From positions 1 to 10,952 of the forward strand of contig JAGLRI010000032.1 in the NCBI GenBank assembly GCA_023136395.1: a stretch of 10,952 nt of DNA, read 5' to 3'. The DNA is from Candidatus Bathyarchaeota archaeon. Its GTDB lineage: Archaea > Thermoproteota > Bathyarchaeia > Bathyarchaeales > Bathyarchaeaceae. Each line of letters opens with the position of its first letter. The first letter of the stretch is position 1. The translations under genes were made by a program, and so were the position numbers. The notes beneath the pieces were generated by a model, which worked only from the letters and a program-made list of their open reading frames with translations, made no database searches and had not been told where the DNA came from. Shown piece after piece: positions 1 through 6,747 of the stretch.

Positions 1-611
1 CGGCTTTAGCATGGATAAAATATTGGAAATCGCGAAGTAAGGATTTGGAATTCATTGCTCAAGAATATTTAGGTGGAAGGAACCTTGCGTTCCATAGTTT
101 ATTTAAAAATGGTGAACTCGTAATTTGTATGGCCAGGGAAAGACTGGAATACATTTATCCCTATCTTGCACCATCTGGGATTACAGGGACTCCTTCTGTC
201 CAGCGAACATTACATGACGCTAAACTGAATAAAATTGGCATAGAAGCGGTTCTTGCAGTTGACTCTAAATACAACGGAATCGCCTGTGTGGATTTGAAAG
301 AGAACGAGGAGGGAATACCTTGTCCAACCGAGATAAATGCGGGTCGTATGTTCACTACATCATATTTTTTCAGTTTCGCTGGAGCTAAGTTGTACTCCGA
401 ATGTGGTATGCCGGTAAAATGGTTCGCTAACATACCTTACCTTTACTTAAAACTTGCATACAAAGAGACTATTCCACAGATTCCGAAGGTTAATATTCTG
501 CCTGAAAACCTCTATTGGGTGCGGCATATGGATGCTCCTGCAAGATTGATTCGAAATGGTCGAGTGTTGGGAACTATGCTGTCGAGGGAAAGCCATGAAA
601 GTTTGGATTGA
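1..611 (+). CDS. Carbamoyl-phosphate-synthetase-like ATP-grasp ligase, 5'-partial
   Basis: C-terminal part of an ATP-grasp protein. The frame is open from base 3 to the TGA at 609-611 (about 202 residues visible), so the gene begins outside the window and the TTG at 45 is internal. Visible ATP-grasp features are the strand 'QEYLGGRNLAFHS', the segment 'ARERLEYIYPYLAPSG', 'CVDLKEN', and the metal-binding 'EINAGR' at about 330-347, where E and N are the usual Mg-ATP ligands. The family joins a carboxylate to an amine or similar nucleophile through an acyl-phosphate; the substrate cannot be read here. It resembles CarB-like ligases rather than true CarB, because the ligase ends soon after the EIN motif with a short tail. 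It overlaps the DUF354 gene by 17 bases, so the two are probably cotranscribed and translationally coupled. Family call is firm; the pathway (glycan or small-molecule modification) is inferred from neighbours. Confidence 0.82.
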   Translation, partial: ALAWIKYWKSRSKDLEFIAQEYLGGRNLAFHSLFKNGELVICMARERLEYIYPYLAPSGITGTPSVQRTLHDAKLNKIGIEAVLAVDSKYNGIACVDLKENEEGIPCPTEINAGRMFTTSYFFSFAGAKLYSECGMPVKWFANIPYLYLKLAYKETIPQIPKVNILPENLYWVRHMDAPARLIRNGRVLGTMLSRESHESLD

Positions 612-1593
612 TGCCTGCACGGGAAAACAGGTGAGATATGCATGTGCTATTGCCAATCGATTGCGACAGCAAGATTGCAATCTCATCTTAACCACGAGAA
701 AGCATCCTGACACTATTATTTTGGCGGATATCCTCGGGGAAAAGTTTACAGTAGTGGGAAGATATGATCCTAAGTCCCTTTTTACGAGATTGCGTGAAAG
801 TGTTAAGCGTACACTCTCTTTTTGTGAAATGTTTAGAGAAAATACTCCGGATCTTGTTATCTCACATCAATCTGTTGAAGCGTGTCGCGTTGCCTTTGGA
901 TTAGGCATTCCCATTATCTCTACAGCGGATGCTCCGCATGCTGAAGCGGTTAATAGATTAACGCTACAGCTTGTTAACGTCTTGATTGTTTCTAGGGCTA
1001 TTCCTCAACGCTGTTATAGAAGTTATGGTGTTAGAAGAGTTGTCCAGTTTGATGGTGTCGATGAAGTGGCTTGGATAAAAAATTACAAACCAAAATTAGA
1101 CGAGAAAGAATACGAAAAACCCTTGATTGTTGTTAGACAAATGGAAACTAGGGCGGTTTATGCTAGGAAAAAAAATGATGTGACAGAAAAAATTGCGCAA
1201 AAACTCACCGCTCTTGGACAAGTGGTATTTCTTTCACGATACGAAAAACATCCAAGAAGGAAATTAGTTGTTCCGAAGAAGTATGTTGATTCCGCTGCTC
1301 TCGTAGGAAAAGCAGATTTAGTGGTTAGTTTTGGGGGAACTATGGCGAGGGAAGCGGCGCTTCAAGGAACTCCAAGCATAGTGATCCCGACGTTGCTAAA
1401 GCCAGAATTATTCTACACTAATAATTATATCTCAAAGCTTGGGTTTCCATTATTTACTGTGGATCTGCCAGAAGTTCTGAAGTTCGCAAAGAAGTATCTT
1501 GGTATGAAATGGGATGTAACGGAATTAATTGATAAGTTGGAAAACCCAACGGATGTAATTATGAAGATAATTGAGGAGGGTAAATATGAATAA
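595..1593 (+). CDS. DUF354 family protein (predicted GT-B-like glycosyltransferase/epimerase fold)
   Basis: A 332-residue DUF354 protein. The N-terminus 'MKVWIDACTG' is the family's first beta strand and loop. 'RQMETRAVYAR' (about 181-191) and the nucleotide-sugar-site-like 'SFGGTMAREAALQGTPS' (about 245-261) are the recognisable family motifs, the latter resembling the MurG/WecB C-domain signature. DUF354 members are predicted GT-B-fold enzymes; no activity is proved by sequence. I chose the ATG at 595 because it gives the family-typical N-terminus and follows 'GAGGGAA' (584-590). The longer ATG at 556 would add 13 unrelated residues lying inside the upstream gene. The end overlaps the next gene's start by 8 bases (ATGAATAA). 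No signal peptide or membrane segment is seen, so it is probably cytoplasmic. The context suggests a sugar-modification operon. Confidence 0.85.
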   Translation: MKVWIDACTGKQVRYACAIANRLRQQDCNLILTTRKHPDTIILADILGEKFTVVGRYDPKSLFTRLRESVKRTLSFCEMFRENTPDLVISHQSVEACRVAFGLGIPIISTADAPHAEAVNRLTLQLVNVLIVSRAIPQRCYRSYGVRRVVQFDGVDEVAWIKNYKPKLDEKEYEKPLIVVRQMETRAVYARKKNDVTEKIAQKLTALGQVVFLSRYEKHPRRKLVVPKKYVDSAALVGKADLVVSFGGTMAREAALQGTPSIVIPTLLKPELFYTNNYISKLGFPLFTVDLPEVLKFAKKYLGMKWDVTELIDKLENPTDVIMKIIEEGKYE

Positions 1594-2368
1594 AGTTTTA
1601 GTTGTTGGAAATAAAGGAAAAGTTGGTTCATCAATGTATGAGCTGCTTCGTGGAGTAGAAGATTTCCAGGTGTGGGGGATAGATAAGAACGAATTAGAAG
1701 TTGTAAAAGAAGTGAAAAAAGTTGATATAATGCATATATGTTATGGCTGTAAGGATGAAGAGAAATTTATAGGAACTACTGTTAATTATATCAGAAAGTT
1801 TGATCCATCCCTAGTTATCATTAACTCCACCGTGGTTCCTACGGCGACTGAGACTATCTTTCAGAAAACGGGAAAAATGATCGTGCACAGTCCAATTCGA
1901 GGAATGCACCCTTACTTTAAACACGACTTACTTCACTACGTCAAGTTCATTGGGGCAGTAAACAAAAAGGCAAGCGAACTGGCAAAACAACACTTCGAAA
2001 AGCTTGGAATGAAAACATATATTTGCGATAGTCCTAAAGAAACCGAATTTGCTAAGTTATTTGCCACAAGTTATTACGCTTTGATGATTGCCTCGTTTCA
2101 AGAGATGTATAGAATATGTAATGAACACGATGTCAATTATAATCAAGTAGTGGATTTCATCAAAACTGAAGAAGATAAGCCAATATTACATGCAGGATAT
2201 ATTGGTGGAGAATGTTTGATTCCAAACATTTACCTTCTTCTAAAGAAAGCTGATTCAAAAATTTTACATGCAATCTTAGAATCAAACGAGAGGTGGAAGC
2301 CCACAGTCAATGAAAAACAGATTAGAGGAACAATTAGGAGGGATAGCTGGAGATTTGACACAAGCTGA
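1586..2368 (+). CDS. Short UDP-glucose/GDP-mannose dehydrogenase-like NAD-binding protein
   Basis: A 260-residue Rossmann protein. The N-terminal 'VVGNKGKVGSS' carries G8, G11 and G14 as a GxxGxxG NAD-binding turn. 'NSTVVPTAT' (80-88) matches the 'STVPPGT' strand of nucleotide-sugar dehydrogenases. 'EFAKLFATSYYALM' (154-167) corresponds to the central-helix segment with its conserved lysine, and 'GGECLIPN' (207-214) corresponds to the catalytic-cysteine motif GGxCxP. The usual C-terminal UDP-sugar-binding domain is absent (family members are typically over 400 residues), so it may be a divergent dehydrogenase or act with a partner. The ATG at 1586 is preferred because a strong GAGGAGG (1573-1579) lies 6 bases upstream; the TTG at 1571 overlaps that site. 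It is coupled to the DUF354 gene by an 8-base overlap. Substrate unknown. Confidence 0.8.
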   Translation: MNKVLVVGNKGKVGSSMYELLRGVEDFQVWGIDKNELEVVKEVKKVDIMHICYGCKDEEKFIGTTVNYIRKFDPSLVIINSTVVPTATETIFQKTGKMIVHSPIRGMHPYFKHDLLHYVKFIGAVNKKASELAKQHFEKLGMKTYICDSPKETEFAKLFATSYYALMIASFQEMYRICNEHDVNYNQVVDFIKTEEDKPILHAGYIGGECLIPNIYLLLKKADSKILHAILESNERWKPTVNEKQIRGTIRRDSWRFDTS

Positions 2369-2561
2369 ATTGGATAAAAACTGAATTGTTGATTCGAAAA
2401 AATGAAGTAATCTAAAAAAAGTGATTGATTGCATTTTGAATTTTCTGAATGAATGCGAAACGTTTTCTATAAGTATAAAGCATTAAAAAGAAGTATTAGT
2501 AAGAGAGACAAAGTGTTTAGAATTAGTTTATCTAGGATTTGGGCTGTAAAAGGCGAAAGCG
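2369..2561 (+). promoter_or_regulatory. Intergenic region with probable promoter for the STT3/AglB gene
   Basis: A 193-base AT-rich gap between the dehydrogenase-like gene and STT3. GCGAAA at 2455-2460 followed by TTTTCTATAAGTATAAA (2463-2479) resembles an archaeal BRE plus TATA box, which would put a start site near 2500 and leave a leader of about 60 bases. AGGCGA (2551-2556) just before the ATG is a weak Shine-Dalgarno sequence. The octamer CTGAATTG occurs twice (2365-2372 and 2381-2388), with no evident meaning. No convincing small gene or RNA is seen. The promoter call rests on pattern only. Confidence 0.35.
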
Positions 2562-4667
2562 ATGAGTACTTTGAAAATGTTAACTCGAAGGGAAAAAATA
2601 GTTGGTGGGGTAAAGAGTCTTAGAAATCTCCGCTTTAAAACTTCTCACTCTTTCCTTCTACAAGTTACCCTTTTGTCTTTAATTATTTCCCTCGCGTTTA
2701 TTGTAAGATTGTTGCCTCTTCGGTGGGGATTTCATCTCTCAGAATTTGATCCTTACTTCCATTACCGTTCAGCAGAATACTTAGTTGAAAACGGTTTTGT
2801 TGCTTGGAATTCATGGACCGATTATATGAGATGGTATCCATTTGGGCAACAAGTTGTAGCGGGATCCTATCCGGGGTTACCGGTTACCGCTGCTTTCTTT
2901 TATACTATTTTAAATGCTTTAGGTTTACCCATAACGTTGTTTGAGCTCTGCGTAATCTTTCCCGCCATCATGGGAGCGTTGACGTGTTTGGTCATATACT
3001 TTTTGTGTAAAGATATTGGCGGTAGGGAAGCAGCGATTTTTTCATCCTTATTTCTAGCCTTAAATTCCGCGTACATCGGTCGTACCGCACTTGGATTCTT
3101 TGATGATGAAACGGTTGGGATATTTAGTATCCTCTTGTTTTTTTTCTTCTTCTTGAGATCAATTGATAAAGAAAGGGCTTTGAGAAGTATTTTATTTTAC
3201 TCTGTTGCCTCAGGACTCTCTCTTGGTTACCTCTGCACTTCTTGGGGAGCTGCACGATACCCCATAGCAATGGCTGCTCTCCTTGTTTTCATTTTAATCT
3301 TACTGCGTAGATATTCATCTCGGTTACTTTTTTCATACAGCGTATCTTTTGGTATTGCTTTCTTAATTGCAATTAATGTGCCAAAATTAGGATTCAATTT
3401 TCTTACAGAAACATACAACTTGCCAGTGGCGGGGGTTTTCTTATTGTTATGTTTATGCGAACTTGTTAGTCGGGCTCGTAGTCTAAGAGCTAAAACGATT
3501 CTTACAGTTGCCTTCCTATGTTTTTCTGTAGTCACGGTTTTCGTACTTGTGAACTACGGAGTCATTAGTGCAACACCGGGCAAGTTTTTAAATGTTATTA
3601 ATCCTTTTGCGAGAGCTGACAAACCACTTGTAGAATCAGTTGCGGAACATAAACCTGCAGCGTGGGGAACTTTTTATTACGAGTATGGGATAATCGCCTT
3701 TTTAATACCGGTAGGTTTGTTTTTCACTGTGCAAAATCCTACTAATCGAAACATCTTCATAAGCATCTTCGCCCTCACTACAATATATTTTGCCAGTTCT
3801 ATGGTGCGATTGACCTTAATTATGGCCCCAGCTTTCTGCATCCTTGGAGCTGTCGCCTTAGTTCGACTAATAAGACCTTTTGTCACCATTATGAAAGAGT
3901 CTCCAAGTGTTTCAACGAAAAGAAAACGTTTTAGGACTTATGTGGGAAAAGAGTTCAGCGCAGCCTTCTTAATAGTTATGTTTATTTTACTTCTGTTTTC
4001 CTTTGTCTTTCCAAATCCAAGAAGCATAAACACGGCGTACTCACCAACAACTATTGCTTCATCAAGTATCCCAATCAAGGGATCGTTCAATGATTGGATT
4101 GAAGCGTTAACTTGGATGCGAGATAACTTGCCACAAAACGCGATAGTAGCCAGCTGGTGGGACTACGGTTATTGGATAACCGCCATGGGAAATAAAACAA
4201 CATTAGTCGATAATGGCACAATAAACTCGACTCAAATAGGAAATGTTGGGTGGATGTTCATGTCTAATGAGACAACTGCGTTGGTAATTCTTGGAAAGTA
4301 TGATGCTACGCACGTCGTGGTCTTCACCACAATTCCTCTTGCCTTACAAAGTGGACAGCTAATCCTTTACGGAGAAGAGGTAAAATGGACGTGGATGGCA
4401 AAAATAGCTGCTTCAAATGTAGCTCCGTTTATAAACGAAACAGAGCTAATGGATACATCAATTACTAGTCAATTAGGTCTTTACGACCCTCAGAGAGGTA
4501 GGAATCTCTACCTTCCTAAAAGCGATAGGGTTCTCACAAAACTAATAATATATCCAATAGAAGAATTAATAGGCTTTCCGGGATTATTGGAAGAAGACCC
4601 CTTACATTTTAACCTTGTTTTTGCATCATCAAGTTATATGGTTTTTGTTTATGAGATCGATTACTAA
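2562..4667 (+). CDS. aglB: Oligosaccharyltransferase STT3/AglB, short type
   Basis: A 701-residue membrane oligosaccharyltransferase that transfers a lipid-linked glycan to asparagine in N-x-S/T sequons on the outer face of the membrane. After a basic N-terminal tail (residues 1-30) come about a dozen hydrophobic segments to roughly residue 480, then a soluble C-terminal domain. Catalytic features are visible. 'SEFDPYFHYR' (60-69) is the first acidic motif, with D63. 'FFDDETVG' (179-186) is the second metal-binding motif. 'ESVAEH' (358-363) is the SVSE/TIXE-type external-loop motif. 'WWDYG' (532-536) is the sequon-serine/threonine pocket. Only about 165 residues follow WWDYG, which fits the short AglB class without extra peripheral domains. 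It lies downstream of a likely sugar-modification operon, which fits a glycosylation neighbourhood, but it has its own upstream gap. The ATG at 2562 is the only plausible start. Confidence 0.96.
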   Translation: MSTLKMLTRREKIVGGVKSLRNLRFKTSHSFLLQVTLLSLIISLAFIVRLLPLRWGFHLSEFDPYFHYRSAEYLVENGFVAWNSWTDYMRWYPFGQQVVAGSYPGLPVTAAFFYTILNALGLPITLFELCVIFPAIMGALTCLVIYFLCKDIGGREAAIFSSLFLALNSAYIGRTALGFFDDETVGIFSILLFFFFFLRSIDKERALRSILFYSVASGLSLGYLCTSWGAARYPIAMAALLVFILILLRRYSSRLLFSYSVSFGIAFLIAINVPKLGFNFLTETYNLPVAGVFLLLCLCELVSRARSLRAKTILTVAFLCFSVVTVFVLVNYGVISATPGKFLNVINPFARADKPLVESVAEHKPAAWGTFYYEYGIIAFLIPVGLFFTVQNPTNRNIFISIFALTTIYFASSMVRLTLIMAPAFCILGAVALVRLIRPFVTIMKESPSVSTKRKRFRTYVGKEFSAAFLIVMFILLLFSFVFPNPRSINTAYSPTTIASSSIPIKGSFNDWIEALTWMRDNLPQNAIVASWWDYGYWITAMGNKTTLVDNGTINSTQIGNVGWMFMSNETTALVILGKYDATHVVVFTTIPLALQSGQLILYGEEVKWTWMAKIAASNVAPFINETELMDTSITSQLGLYDPQRGRNLYLPKSDRVLTKLIIYPIEELIGFPGLLEEDPLHFNLVFASSSYMVFVYEIDY

Positions 4668-4675
4668 AAGTCATA

Positions 4676-4689
4676 TTTTTTTTATTTTT
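4676..4689 (+). terminator. T-rich transcription terminator after STT3
   Basis: T8-A-T5 lies 8 bases after the STT3 stop codon. Archaeal RNA polymerase commonly terminates at such runs without a hairpin. The run reaches into the stop codon of the convergent Nop10 gene (4688-4690). The opposite strand offers only a short T4 within 4666-4669 for ending the Nop10 transcript. Confidence 0.6.
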
Positions 4690-4858
4690 AATCAATACCC
4701 TTCATAGCTCGCCTGTATTTTGCGTATTTGTCGTGGGGAGAAAACTTTGCGGGGTGAGGAATGTGCACTTGCCCCCCACAATGAAGACATTTCTCTTGGT
4801 TAAGCGTGTATTTTTTACATTTTATACATCTTCTAAGCAGCCAAACCAGTCGTATCAC
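4688..4858 (-). CDS. nop10: H/ACA ribonucleoprotein protein Nop10
   Basis: A small archaeal Nop10 of about 52-56 residues, a component of the H/ACA guide RNP with Cbf5, Gar1 and L7Ae that pseudouridylates rRNA. The translation includes 'VWLLRRCIKCKKYTLNQEKC', then 'LHCGGQVHIPHPAKFSPHDK' and 'YAKYRRAMKGID'. Four cysteines (11, 14, 24, 27) form the zinc ribbon, and the 'PHPAKFSPxDKYxKYR' tail is the Cbf5-binding signature. The start is uncertain. GTG at 4858 is the only canonical in-frame start after an upstream TGA, but it sits inside GGGTGAT, itself a good Shine-Dalgarno match. The family-typical N-terminus 'MVWLLR' would begin at a CTG codon (4849-4847). It is the last gene of the replication-translation operon, 54 bases after aIF2 alpha. 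Confidence 0.93.
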   Translation of the reverse strand: MIRLVWLLRRCIKCKKYTLNQEKCLHCGGQVHIPHPAKFSPHDKYAKYRRAMKGID

Positions 4859-4912
4859 CCTAAAAAATCAAATATCATGTTCTTCCGTTGTCTCGTTAAT
4901 GTTTATAGCTAG

Positions 4913-5701
4913 CTATTTTTCTTTTATAAAATCGCCTTGTCCGCCAGCTTTTGTAAAATTTTTTAAGGCTACTTCCGCAACCTTTTGTAGCAGTCTTTCT
5001 GCCTCTTTATAAGTCTCTGCCAAAACTTCAACGCGGTACTTTGGTGCCGCGATCACAGAGATATTTATACTTGTCCCCGAGGGGGGTTTGATGCGTTGAG
5101 CGCTTAATAAAGCTTCGCGTATAATTTTTGCGCCGGTGGGCTTTGTGCTTTGAAGCTCAAGTATTCCCTTCATTTTTATCATTGGGAGTTTAATTTTTTG
5201 TTTTGCGATTTCTGCAAGGACAACTGCAATATCTTTTTGTATGCCTAAGTTGAACAGAACATCTACTCCTTCCTTAGCGACTTTTTCTAGCCCTTCATAG
5301 ATTCCGAATTCTTTTTCGATCACAGCACCAGCTTTTTCACAGATTTCATTGTAATGAATGTTTAATTTTTCAGAAGCACTTCGTAGCAGGCTATCAGCTG
5401 TCTTGCCTCTTTTCCAGAACAAAAGTTTCTCCTTTCTTTCAGGTCCAGAAACTCTCCTAAGCGAGAGATCTACATGTTCCCTTGTTGGGTCAACCCTTAA
5501 AACCTTCAGCACAACTTTTTGTTTTTCACGCACAAAATTTCGAATGTTCCTAACCCATGAAGAAGAAATCTCAGAGATGTGGAGTAAGCCTTCCTTATCA
5601 TACTCGTCTAATATTACATACGCACCATGGGGGGATATTTGTGAAATCGTTGCGATAACAAGATCACCCACCTCTGGCCACTCCTCTTCTCGAAATGTCA
5701 A
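4913..5701 (-). CDS. eif2a: Translation initiation factor aIF2, alpha subunit
   Basis: A 262-residue alpha subunit of archaeal initiation factor 2, which with beta and gamma carries initiator tRNA to the small ribosomal subunit. Residues about 9-84 are an S1/OB domain ('GDLVIATISQISPHGAYVIL', 'EGLLHISEISSSWVRNIR', 'VLRVDPTREHVDLSLRRV'). A helical middle domain and a C-terminal alpha/beta domain with the conserved 'INISVIAAPKYRVEV' follow. Length is normal for the family. The start is TTG (5701-5699), preceded by AGAGGA on the - strand about 7 bases upstream, and it gives the usual N-terminus ending in 'WPEVGDLV'. It lies 17 bases after S27e in the operon, as in many archaea. Confidence 0.95.
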   Translation of the reverse strand: MTFREEEWPEVGDLVIATISQISPHGAYVILDEYDKEGLLHISEISSSWVRNIRNFVREKQKVVLKVLRVDPTREHVDLSLRRVSGPERKEKLLFWKRGKTADSLLRSASEKLNIHYNEICEKAGAVIEKEFGIYEGLEKVAKEGVDVLFNLGIQKDIAVVLAEIAKQKIKLPMIKMKGILELQSTKPTGAKIIREALLSAQRIKPPSGTSINISVIAAPKYRVEVLAETYKEAERLLQKVAEVALKNFTKAGGQGDFIKEK

Positions 5702-5718
5702 ATTAAATCCTCTTAATA

Positions 5719-5916
5719 TTACTTCAAAACGGCGACAATTTCTCCTTTTATTATAGCCTTACCTCCAGAAGGCTCAGTGAGAGTCGCTCCACAAATATTG
5801 CAATGAACAATACTTGTAGCGTGGCTGAAGACGATCTGTTCGTTCCCACAATCAGGACACCTCACTCGGAGAAAAACGCTTTTAGGATGGGGTATAAGAC
5901 CCTTCCATTCACTCAT
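5719..5916 (-). CDS. rps27e: Ribosomal protein S27e (eS27)
   Basis: A 65-residue small-subunit zinc-ribbon protein. Cysteines 20, 23, 39 and 42 form CxxC-x15-CxxC in 'LRVRCPDCGNEQIVFSHAT' and 'VHCNICGATL', followed by the conserved C-terminal strand 'GEIVAVL'. I chose the ATG at 5916 because it gives the typical 'MSEWKGLIP' start and lies 8 bases after AGGTGA (- strand, 5930-5925), a perfect anti-Shine-Dalgarno match. The GTG at 5928, which would add MKKR, is part of that AGGTGA. The gene follows L44e directly; the L44e TAG stop (5931-5929) supplies the first bases of the Shine-Dalgarno sequence. Confidence 0.95.
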   Translation of the reverse strand: MSEWKGLIPHPKSVFLRVRCPDCGNEQIVFSHATSIVHCNICGATLTEPSGGKAIIKGEIVAVLK

Positions 5917-5928
5917 CCTCTTTTTCAC

Positions 5929-6204
5929 CTACACAATCGTTAATTTTCTGAGACGAATACCCTTTTTATGTCTCGTGTACCCACAAACATCACAAAGGAG
6001 TTTTAATGTTTGTTTTTTTGTTGTTTTATAAAACTTTCGCTGAAGCGGATATTTTTGTCCTCCATAACCCTTCTTTAAACGTTCATGACGCCTCTCACCT
6101 TGTGCTAATGCTCGCCTCTTCCCTGCTTTGTATAGCGACACAGCATGTTCTGTGTGAACCGCGCATCTAGGGCAATATGTTTTGACGGTTTTAGGAACAT
6201 TCAT
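5929..6204 (-). CDS. rpl44e: Ribosomal protein L44e (eL42)
   Basis: A 91-residue large-subunit protein that lies near the E site in archaeal ribosomes. It has the L44e zinc-binding cysteines 11, 14, 71 and 74 ('TYCPRC', 'LLCDVCGYTRHKKGIR'), a long basic middle region ('KAGKRRALAQGERRHERLKK'), and the conserved 'GYGGQ' loop (47-50 and flank). The ATG overlaps the GINS stop codon (ATGA) and is preceded by AGAGGTGG about 7 bases upstream, so the start is secure and translation is probably coupled to GINS. Confidence 0.96.
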   Translation of the reverse strand: MNVPKTVKTYCPRCAVHTEHAVSLYKAGKRRALAQGERRHERLKKGYGGQKYPLQRKFYKTTKKQTLKLLCDVCGYTRHKKGIRLRKLTIV

Positions 6205-6746
6205 TCTGCTTCCACCTCTACGGCTGCCCCTTGCTTAATAAGGATATTGGCGTTTTCGGTGGGCAGTGTTGCTATGTCCTCCGGTTTAAATGAACCGTAT
6301 GTTTTCAAGTCTGAGCCTATTATGGCTGGAACGGATCTTAGGAGACGCACTAACACCAGTTTTGGCTTCTCTTTTCTCTCAACACTGGATAAGCGCCCCC
6401 TCAACATATCTTTTAAGAAGGTTCTATAAGACTCTGCTAAGGGCAAAAATTCTTGGTATAACTTTGCTTCTTCAGTTAAGATTTGTTTTGGCATGGTTTT
6501 TTCAGCTAGGATTTGTTTCAAAGCCTTTTCGTAGCGAATTTGAACTAGCTCCTCAGTCATTTTTTCAACGTTTTCTAGTTCACGTTGCATAAGGTTAGCT
6601 CTTGTTGTTTTTTCATCGAGCATTCTTCTTTCTTCTCTCATTTTTTTCATGTAATCTGCTAGCTTAGCATAAAAATCTCTCGGAAGACTTTGAATTTCCG
6701 TGCTTTCCTTCTCTTTTTTCCATGCTTCAAAAAGTTCATCATACAC
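6201..6746 (-). CDS. gins15: GINS complex subunit, Gins51/Gins15 type
   Basis: A 181-residue archaeal GINS subunit, part of the CMG-like replicative helicase assembly with MCM and the Cdc45/RecJ-like protein. Residues about 1-115 form the helical A domain with a charged coiled-coil-like stretch (35-85). Residues about 130-178 form the beta-rich B domain ('VRLLRSVPAIIGSDLKTYG', 'EDIATLPTENANILIKQGAA'). The A-then-B order and the closing 'LP.ENA.ILI..G.A' pattern are those of the Gins51 (Gins15) class, not Gins23. The start is GTG at 6746, one base after the PriS TAA, preceded by AAGGGAG on the - strand. Its place between primase and L44e is the usual one for this class. Confidence 0.92.
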   Translation of the reverse strand: MYDELFEAWKKEKESTEIQSLPRDFYAKLADYMKKMREERRMLDEKTTRANLMQRELENVEKMTEELVQIRYEKALKQILAEKTMPKQILTEEAKLYQEFLPLAESYRTFLKDMLRGRLSSVERKEKPKLVLVRLLRSVPAIIGSDLKTYGSFKPEDIATLPTENANILIKQGAAVEVEAE

Positions 6747-6747
6747 T

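Noticed and set aside
556..594. Upstream ATG at 556 as the DUF354 start
   Set aside because: It would add residues encoded inside the ATP-grasp gene and unlike the family. The ATG at 595 has a Shine-Dalgarno sequence and the family N-terminus.
2365..2388. Direct repeat CTGAATTG twice, 16 bases apart
   Set aside because: Only two short copies, one overlapping a stop codon. No sign of an attachment site, operator or array.
4806..5012. Open frame on the + strand over the ends of Nop10 and aIF2 alpha
   Set aside because: It lies antisense to two well-recognised genes and its translation has no family likeness.
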